A stretch of 64,000 nt of DNA from Thermoleophilia bacterium (GTDB lineage Bacteria; Actinomycetota; Thermoleophilia; RBG-16-64-13): the NCBI GenBank assembly GCA_026415615.1, contig JAOAGT010000001.1, forward strand, positions 120,562 to 184,561, read 5' to 3'. The notes beneath the pieces were generated by a model. The model worked only from the letters and a program-made list of their open reading frames with translations, was not told the origin of the DNA and made no database searches. A program made the translations under genes and the position numbers. Positions 59,051-64,000 of the stretch are shown here, piece by piece. The first letter of the stretch is position 1, and every line of letters starts with the position of its first letter.

Positions 59051-59079
59051 ATACTAGTGCCTTTACTTGACAATGTCAA
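59051..59079 (-). promoter_or_regulatory. MarR operon promoter with overlapping palindromic operator
   Basis: On the minus strand TTGACA (59079-59074), 17 bases, TAGTAT (59056-59051). The -35 lies inside TTGACAATGTCAA (59067-59079), a perfect 13-base palindrome with a central A, a typical MarR site. Binding would block the -35 box. Confidence 0.75.
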
Positions 59080-59280
59080 TGATATCGGCAAGTATGTTTC
59101 GTCATTTGGTGGTAGTCCGATCACGACAGGCCTCTTCCCGCCCTATCACGTTGGGCGGTCAGATGGTCATGGCGGTGAGCCGTCGGACACCCAGGTGCTT
59201 GGGCAGCAAGAAAAGTGGGTAGCTTAGGGGGCAAATGGGGCAAGGTCACAAGCAAGAAGCAGGCGAGTCAGAGGTGCGCC

Positions 59281-59775
59281 ATGAAGACTAGGTTACGTGA
59301 GAAGACTCCGCCACTTGAGGTAGTCCCTCATGTAGACGTCGAGAGATACTTAGGGACCTGGTACGAGATCGCCACCATTCCGCAGCGCTTCCAGCGCGGC
59401 TGCGTGGCTGTGAAGGCGGAGTATTCGCTGCTTCCAAACGGAGACATTCAGGTGGTAAACAGCTGTCGGGAAGGCACGCTGGACGGCAAAGTGCGCTCGG
59501 TGCGGGGCCGAGCCCGCGTGGTGGACAAGAGGAGCAACGCCAAGCTCAAGGTGACTTTCTTCTGGCCCTTTTGGGGTTCTTACTGGATCATCGGGCTTGA
59601 CGCCGACTATCAATGGGCTATCGTGGGCCATCCGAGCCGGAAGTACCTGTGGATCCTTAGTCGCAGGCCCCAGATGGAAGAGGAACTCTATGCCCGGCTC
59701 CTTGACTTTGTGGCTGCGCGTGGCTACGACGTGAGCAAGATAGTAAGAACCTTGCAACCGTGGGCTCTGACTTGA
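59281..59775 (+). CDS. Lipocalin (Blc family)
   Basis: 164 residues that follow bacterial lipocalin Blc closely: VERYLGTWYEIATIPQRFQRG, a central LKVTFFWPFWGSYWIIGLDADYQWAIVG and YLWILSRRPQM, ending DVSKIVRTLQP. Blc binds lysophospholipids or other hydrophobic molecules at the outer membrane. Here no signal peptide or lipobox is visible from this start, so it is probably cytoplasmic. ATG at 59281 is preceded by GAGGTG; a GTG 66 bases earlier in frame adds a basic leader that is not a signal either. Confidence 0.9.
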   Translation: MKTRLREKTPPLEVVPHVDVERYLGTWYEIATIPQRFQRGCVAVKAEYSLLPNGDIQVVNSCREGTLDGKVRSVRGRARVVDKRSNAKLKVTFFWPFWGSYWIIGLDADYQWAIVGHPSRKYLWILSRRPQMEEELYARLLDFVAARGYDVSKIVRTLQPWALT

Positions 59776-59924
59776 GCGGTACGTCCTCCCGTCTCGTGGT
59801 CTGTGGGAGCTAGCAGAGTTTGTTCTGATGGCGGGAGCCGCCAAAACTGCGTCGCAGGTGTCCCGGCTTTCATCACACCCGTAGCTCACACCGGTTCCTC
59901 TTAAATTCTGCCGTCTCCCAGCCG
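59776..59924. other. Short gap before the propeller gene
   Basis: About 150 bases with no gene; TAAATT near 59902 may be a -10 box but lacks a partner. Confidence 0.4.
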
Positions 59925-62336
59925 ATGATTACCATGCAAGTATGTTTAGCCGCCAAGCAGCAAATGGATCTCAACCGTTTCAAAGGACACATATTTATCC
60001 CAGGGCGGCGCGTGGTTCTGGCTGCGGTCGTGGGCTTTCTTGTCGGAACGCTCTCGGCCACTGCAGCTTGCGGTGAGTCTGAGCCCAGCGCAACACTCCC
60101 AGCAACACTGTCCACCAGTCCACAGTCTGGCGTCACTGCGCCCTCTTCCTCAACTGTCTCGAGCACCCTGGGGCCAGGCCAGTCAACGCCTCCACTGTGG
60201 GATTTGGCCGGGGCTGACTTAAACCAGCTTCGCGCGGACTACACTCCGGAGCTTTGCGAGCAGGTACTAAGAGGCGAGATCGAGGCTCCCACTCAGGTAG
60301 TTGATGCGCTTAAGGCAGCTCTGGGCAAGACGCGCTTCAATGAACTTCGAGCCGGTGCTTCAGCTAGCGGTCAGGAGAAAGACATCTGCGCGGTGGTGCT
60401 TTGGCGTCTGCAAATAGCCCCTGAAACGCTAAGGTCAGTTGCTGCCACGGCCGGTTTTTCAGTCGAGAGGGTGGATTCACAGTATCGAGTGGCTCCAGCA
60501 AACCTGAGCGGCTGGTTCACGAGCGGGCAGGAAGCTGATCTCATGCTTTCCGGGATTGATTTCAACAAGACCGGTGGCCCGCTCTTCTTCAATCATCCGA
60601 AGGGGATTGCCACCGATGGAAGGCACCTACTTCTCGCTGACGGTAACAACAACCGCGTACTAATCTGGAAGAATCTACCTGACGGCAACACGCCGCCCGA
60701 TCTTGTACTAGGGCAGGACAGCTTTGAAACCAACTATCCCGGCACAGGCCGAGATCAGATGAACTGGCCTGTGTCTGTCGCCACTGACGGCACGCGGGTG
60801 GTAGTGGCTGATACCTATAACCATCGTATCTTGATCTGGAACCAGTTCCCGCGAGTTAACGGCGCTCCCGCCGACATCGTGCTCGACGGCAGGCCCGGAT
60901 TTAAGTTTGGCAAGGCTACGACGACGGGGTTTTCCTGGCCTTGGGGAGTGTGGACTGACGGCAAGAGGCTGGTTGTCTCAAGCACCGAGGGCGGTTATGT
61001 GCTTGTGTGGAATACCTTCCCCACCAGAGACAATCAGCCAGCCGATTTCACCCTGACTGCGAGCGGGAAGTTTGGCACTCCGCGGCACATTACAAGCGAT
61101 GGCACTTGCCTCATCGTCGGAGACCATAACGCCAAAGACACGGGGTCTTCGGTGGGGGCGTTTGTATGGAAAAGCTTCCCCACCAAGAATGATCAACCTT
61201 TCGACTACTTCTTACCCGCGAAAGGTGCTTGGATGCGTGGGACATTTGCTCCAAGTGGCAAGTTGGTGATGCTGGGGGACACCTTATGTGTGTGGGACAT
61301 GCTTCCACAGAAGCCCGAGGAGCAGCCTGCTCTAAGCATCACCGGGTTTCGGTTCCAGGGTGGGGATGGTTCAGGTGTTGCAATAGCTCAAGGCAAAGTC
61401 TATGTGTCCTTGTACAACGGGAACCGGGTGGTGGTCTACAACCAGATTCCCACCAAGCCCAACCAGCGTCCGGATTTCGCCATCGGCGCGAAAGACGTCG
61501 ACACAAACACGCTCGAGACGGAGTACTTCATCACCAACGCTATGCCGCTGACAGACGGCAAGAGCCTCTTTGTGTCTTCCGACTTTGACCGCAAGCTGTA
61601 CGTTTGGAAGCAAATCCCAGACGAAAGCGGGGCACGACCCGATCTTGTCTACTCTCTCCCTGAGGAACCGTGGGACAACGCCTTGCAGGAAGACACTCTT
61701 GTGTTGGCGGGGAAGAAGACCGTCATCATCTGGAAACACTTGCCGCTTGACGGCCAGCTTCCCGACCAGGTGATCACTGGATCGCTGGGAGGGGTAACTT
61801 TCAAGGATCTTGACGGCGTCGCCTTGGATGATCGCTACTTCTACCTTTCTGACAGGGAAGCTAACAAGGTTTATGTGTGGAGAGGCTTGCCCGAAAACGA
61901 CGCCGCCCCCGCCTTCGCGCTAGAGGTGCAGGCTCCAGGCAGGCTTTCCAGCGACGGCCGGTATCTGGTTGTGACTTGCATGGAGCGTCACGCCGTTCTT
62001 ATCTACGATGTCAAGAGTCTTAGCGCAAGCTCAAAGCCCCTGGCCACCATCGGAGGACCAGGCAAATTTAACCTGCCCCAGAACGCCATAGTCTCCCACG
62101 GAGCACTGTTCATCGCTGACACGAACTTCAGTCGCGTATGGGTATGGAAGTCCATCGCCCAAGCCATTGCTGGCAAAGGCGCCGATGTGACCTTGGGCAA
62201 GGGGGGACCTGGCATCCCGCCTCAGGCCACTCGGGACCAGCTCTTCTGGCCAGCTGGCCTGGCCTTTGATGGCAGCTATCTGTGGGTGGGAGAATTCAAG
62301 TTTAGTTTCAGACTGCTTCGCTTCTCGGTGAGGTAA
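59925..62336 (+). CDS. Beta-propeller (NHL-like) lipoprotein
   Basis: 803 residues. A hydrophobic stretch (~30-48) ends in the lipobox TAAC (C49), then comes a Ser/Thr/Pro linker to ~92 and a small helical domain (~95-190) with DLNQLRADYTPELCEQVLRGE. From ~200 a long propeller has repeats such as FNHPKGIATDGRHLLLADGNNNRVLIWKNLP, MNWPVSVATDGTRVVVADTYNHRILIWNQFP and FWPAGLAFDGSYLWVGE, NHL-like with an unusual R-V-x-I/V-W-K strand. Probably 10 or more blades, so perhaps two propellers. A surface binding or scaffolding protein; no catalytic motif is seen. The start is uncertain: no ribosome site for this ATG or those at 59934 and 59964. Confidence 0.82.
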   Translation: MITMQVCLAAKQQMDLNRFKGHIFIPGRRVVLAAVVGFLVGTLSATAACGESEPSATLPATLSTSPQSGVTAPSSSTVSSTLGPGQSTPPLWDLAGADLNQLRADYTPELCEQVLRGEIEAPTQVVDALKAALGKTRFNELRAGASASGQEKDICAVVLWRLQIAPETLRSVAATAGFSVERVDSQYRVAPANLSGWFTSGQEADLMLSGIDFNKTGGPLFFNHPKGIATDGRHLLLADGNNNRVLIWKNLPDGNTPPDLVLGQDSFETNYPGTGRDQMNWPVSVATDGTRVVVADTYNHRILIWNQFPRVNGAPADIVLDGRPGFKFGKATTTGFSWPWGVWTDGKRLVVSSTEGGYVLVWNTFPTRDNQPADFTLTASGKFGTPRHITSDGTCLIVGDHNAKDTGSSVGAFVWKSFPTKNDQPFDYFLPAKGAWMRGTFAPSGKLVMLGDTLCVWDMLPQKPEEQPALSITGFRFQGGDGSGVAIAQGKVYVSLYNGNRVVVYNQIPTKPNQRPDFAIGAKDVDTNTLETEYFITNAMPLTDGKSLFVSSDFDRKLYVWKQIPDESGARPDLVYSLPEEPWDNALQEDTLVLAGKKTVIIWKHLPLDGQLPDQVITGSLGGVTFKDLDGVALDDRYFYLSDREANKVYVWRGLPENDAAPAFALEVQAPGRLSSDGRYLVVTCMERHAVLIYDVKSLSASSKPLATIGGPGKFNLPQNAIVSHGALFIADTNFSRVWVWKSIAQAIAGKGADVTLGKGGPGIPPQATRDQLFWPAGLAFDGSYLWVGEFKFSFRLLRFSVR

Positions 62337-62562
62337 AGCAGTCGTCATTTGTGGTTGCTGCTCTCGGCTACCACAGCTTGCTGAAGCACCCTTTCTGGCC
62401 GCGTGGATGGAAGTCTTCTTGTGTGCGCTCGGGCGTGCGTGATAGAGTCAAAAAACAGAGGTCGCTTGCGTCTCGGCCTACGTGGCGGCGTATGAAAGGG
62501 GCTGGGAAGGCAAGACCTCAGCACCGATAGGCACACACATACATAGGGGGAGGGCAGCGCAC

Positions 62563-63879
62563 ATGAAACGGTTTTCTGTCCTACGCGCTTCTGTCCGCAA
62601 GTACAGCCGTTTTCGCAAGACATTGCTCGTAATTGGAAGTGTTCTTGTCTTGTTGGCGTTGCTTCTTTCGGTAACTGCTTGCGGTGAGAAGGAGACTGGC
62701 ACCACCTCGGCAACCTCAGCTCCCGGGTCTTCCACCACAGCGGCTGCTCCGAGCGAAACGCTCAGAATTGGAGCGGTGGTCTGGACCGGTTGGCCTCTTG
62801 GCTACGACATGAAGCGCGGCGTCGAGATCATGGCCTTGCTGGATAACGAAGCAGGCGGTATTGACGTCGGCGGCAAGAAGTACAAGGTCGAGTTTGTTTT
62901 TATCGAGTCAAACAATGACCAGGCCACGACTATGTCGGGCATCAACAAGCTCATTTACGAGGAGAAAGTCAAATACATAGTGACCGATACTATGTATCCG
63001 GGGGCGGTCTTTGCCGAGACTGAGAAGAATAAGGTCATCTCGCTGACCGGGTGTCCAATTCCCACCATGTTTGATCCTGCCTATAAGTACACATTCCAGG
63101 GTGGCACCATGATGCAAGCGACCCCCGAGGTGGCGGGGTGGATCGCCAATAATGTTCCTCAGCTAAAGAACGGCACCGTCGACTTGGCGTTCCCGGACGA
63201 AGCTGGCGGCATTGGCTACGCCATGGGGGTGAAGGCGACTCTTGAGAGCTACGGGATCAAGGTCAAAGAGATCAAGTACCCGGTGACCTCCACCGACTTT
63301 AGTGCCATCGGTACGCAGGTAAAGACCGACAACCCATCTGCCTTTATTGCTGTGGGTAATAGCGCTATGGATGCCTTGATCTATCAGGCGGTGGTTCAGG
63401 CTGGGTACAAAGGGCTCTTGTTTAGCACTACCACCGTCACTTGCGAGACCCTAAAGACAGCGGTTCCCGCGGAAGCGCTTGAAGGGTTCATTGGCGGGGC
63501 CTGGCCGGTTGAGTTTGATCCGGCGGCTACCGAAGTGGCCCAAGTATTCAAAGATAAGTGGATCAAGGTCTACGGCAAGTGGGACGGACCGGAGATCCAG
63601 CTTACGGCAGCTTATGCAGCCCTGCGGGCCGCTTTGCAGAAGGCTGGGAGCACCGATGTTGATGCGGTGGCTGAGGCTCTGGCCTCTGGACTCCAGTTTG
63701 AGGGTCCCACCGGCAAGGGTGAGATGATCCCGCGCAATGACCTGGGTATCTCCCGGACAGTCGACAACATCTCGGAGTTCTGCATCAAGAAGATTGAGGG
63801 TGGTCAGCCCAAGCTTCTGCACATGATCACCCTGGAGGAGGGCAAGAGCTATCTAGCTCCCGGCATTCTTGGTCAGTGA
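62563..63879 (+). CDS. ABC transporter substrate-binding lipoprotein, branched-chain amino acid type
   Basis: 438 residues. Signal peptide with lipobox SVTAC (C40) followed by a Thr/Ser linker. The body is the Peripla_BP_6 (LivJ/receptor-ligand-binding) fold: ETLRIGAVVWTGWPLGYDMKRGVEIMALLDNEAGGIDVGGKKYKVEFVF and ESNNDQATTMSGINKLIYEEKVKYIV. Relatives bind leucine-type amino acids, amides or aromatic acids. ATG at 62563 follows AGGGGGAGGG; the earlier frame is not supported. Permease and ATPase genes, if any, lie beyond the right edge. Confidence 0.92.
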   Translation: MKRFSVLRASVRKYSRFRKTLLVIGSVLVLLALLLSVTACGEKETGTTSATSAPGSSTTAAAPSETLRIGAVVWTGWPLGYDMKRGVEIMALLDNEAGGIDVGGKKYKVEFVFIESNNDQATTMSGINKLIYEEKVKYIVTDTMYPGAVFAETEKNKVISLTGCPIPTMFDPAYKYTFQGGTMMQATPEVAGWIANNVPQLKNGTVDLAFPDEAGGIGYAMGVKATLESYGIKVKEIKYPVTSTDFSAIGTQVKTDNPSAFIAVGNSAMDALIYQAVVQAGYKGLLFSTTTVTCETLKTAVPAEALEGFIGGAWPVEFDPAATEVAQVFKDKWIKVYGKWDGPEIQLTAAYAALRAALQKAGSTDVDAVAEALASGLQFEGPTGKGEMIPRNDLGISRTVDNISEFCIKKIEGGQPKLLHMITLEEGKSYLAPGILGQ

Positions 63880-63880
63880 G

Positions 63881-63914
63881 CCCCAAGTCACGGGAGTCCC
63901 GAGTCACAGGGGTT
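63881..63914. repeat. Short tandem repeat after the binding-protein gene
   Basis: CCAAGTCACGGGA (63883) and CCGAGTCACAGGG (63899) repeat at 16 bases, starting four bases after the stop. Same kind of 3'-end tandem repeat as elsewhere in the window. Confidence 0.55.
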
Positions 63915-63985
63915 GCGTTGGCGCACAGGGTCTGTACCGGCGTGAGAAGCTCGTTTGGAGTGAGGGCTTCTTGTGAGGTGAGAGG

Positions 63986-64000
63986 TGTCTCTTATACACA
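63986..64000. other. Tn5 mosaic-end (Nextera adapter) sequence at the contig end
   Basis: The last 15 bases, TGTCTCTTATACACA, are identical to the start of the Tn5 mosaic end used in tagmentation libraries. They lie flush with the right edge, so they are almost surely untrimmed adapter, not genomic sequence. Confidence 0.9.

Overview
The window reads as one end of a draft contig from a GC-rich, probably anaerobic or facultatively anaerobic bacterium. A deep-branching actinobacterial lineage fits best. The grounds are secreted proteins with Thr-rich linkers after an Ala-Cys-Gly lipobox, frequent GTG/TTG starts, probable leaderless transcripts, an 11-subunit Nuo cluster without nuoEFG and an archaeal-type topoisomerase I. 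The taxonomy is inference: there is no rRNA or marker gene here, only one tRNA. The last 15 bases match the Tn5/Nextera mosaic end, so the right edge is a library artefact.

Layout. 0-2.7 kb: the 5' part of a transhydroxylase-like molybdoenzyme and an MFS transporter. 2.7-6.5 kb: overlapping ackA-xfp (phosphoketolase shunt to acetate and ATP). 6.5-11.6 kb: a zinc-ribbon membrane protein, a cation/Ca2+ exchanger, a GntR regulator fused to a HAD phosphatase, and tatC. 11.9-22.3 kb: nuoABCDHIJKLMN. 22.3-31 kb: an amidohydrolase/deaminase, a TPR protein, a STAS protein, then topA-tmk-holB-PSP1 and tRNA-Thr(CGT). 31-33.4 kb: a small membrane protein and a flavodoxin/ferredoxin fusion. 33.5-41.4 kb: an oligopeptide-type ABC importer with an embedded double-hotdog enzyme and a MarR gene. 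41.4-43.4 kb: a secreted beta-helix protein. 43.7-52.1 kb: a catabolic region with a TetR gene and a divergent promoter/operator, an MtaA/UroD-family protein, a class II amidotransferase, a PhlG-like hydrolase, a ferredoxin, an FrdA/AprA-like flavoprotein, an IclR regulator and an FAD oxidoreductase. 52-57.5 kb: a decaying defence/accessory zone with an intact DUF262/HNH (GmrSD-like) gene, a broken amidotransferase paralogue, an hsdR remnant and an intact HNH endonuclease. 57.7-64 kb: a MarR-cytochrome-ferredoxin operon, a lipocalin, a beta-propeller lipoprotein and a branched-chain-type ABC binding lipoprotein.

How it fits together. Energy metabolism combines phosphoketolase/acetate kinase with an ion-pumping Nuo complex whose electron donor is probably not NADH unless nuoEFG lie elsewhere. 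The transhydroxylase-like molybdoenzyme and the PhlG-like hydrolase both belong to families acting on polyhydroxylated phenols. With several flavoproteins, ferredoxins, importers and single-gene regulators, they suggest anaerobic use of plant phenolics; this link is inference. A recurring oddity is short imperfect tandem repeats (period about 16-28 bp) at or just beyond stop codons, together with 15-bp in-frame repeats inside ackA and the ABC ATPase gene.
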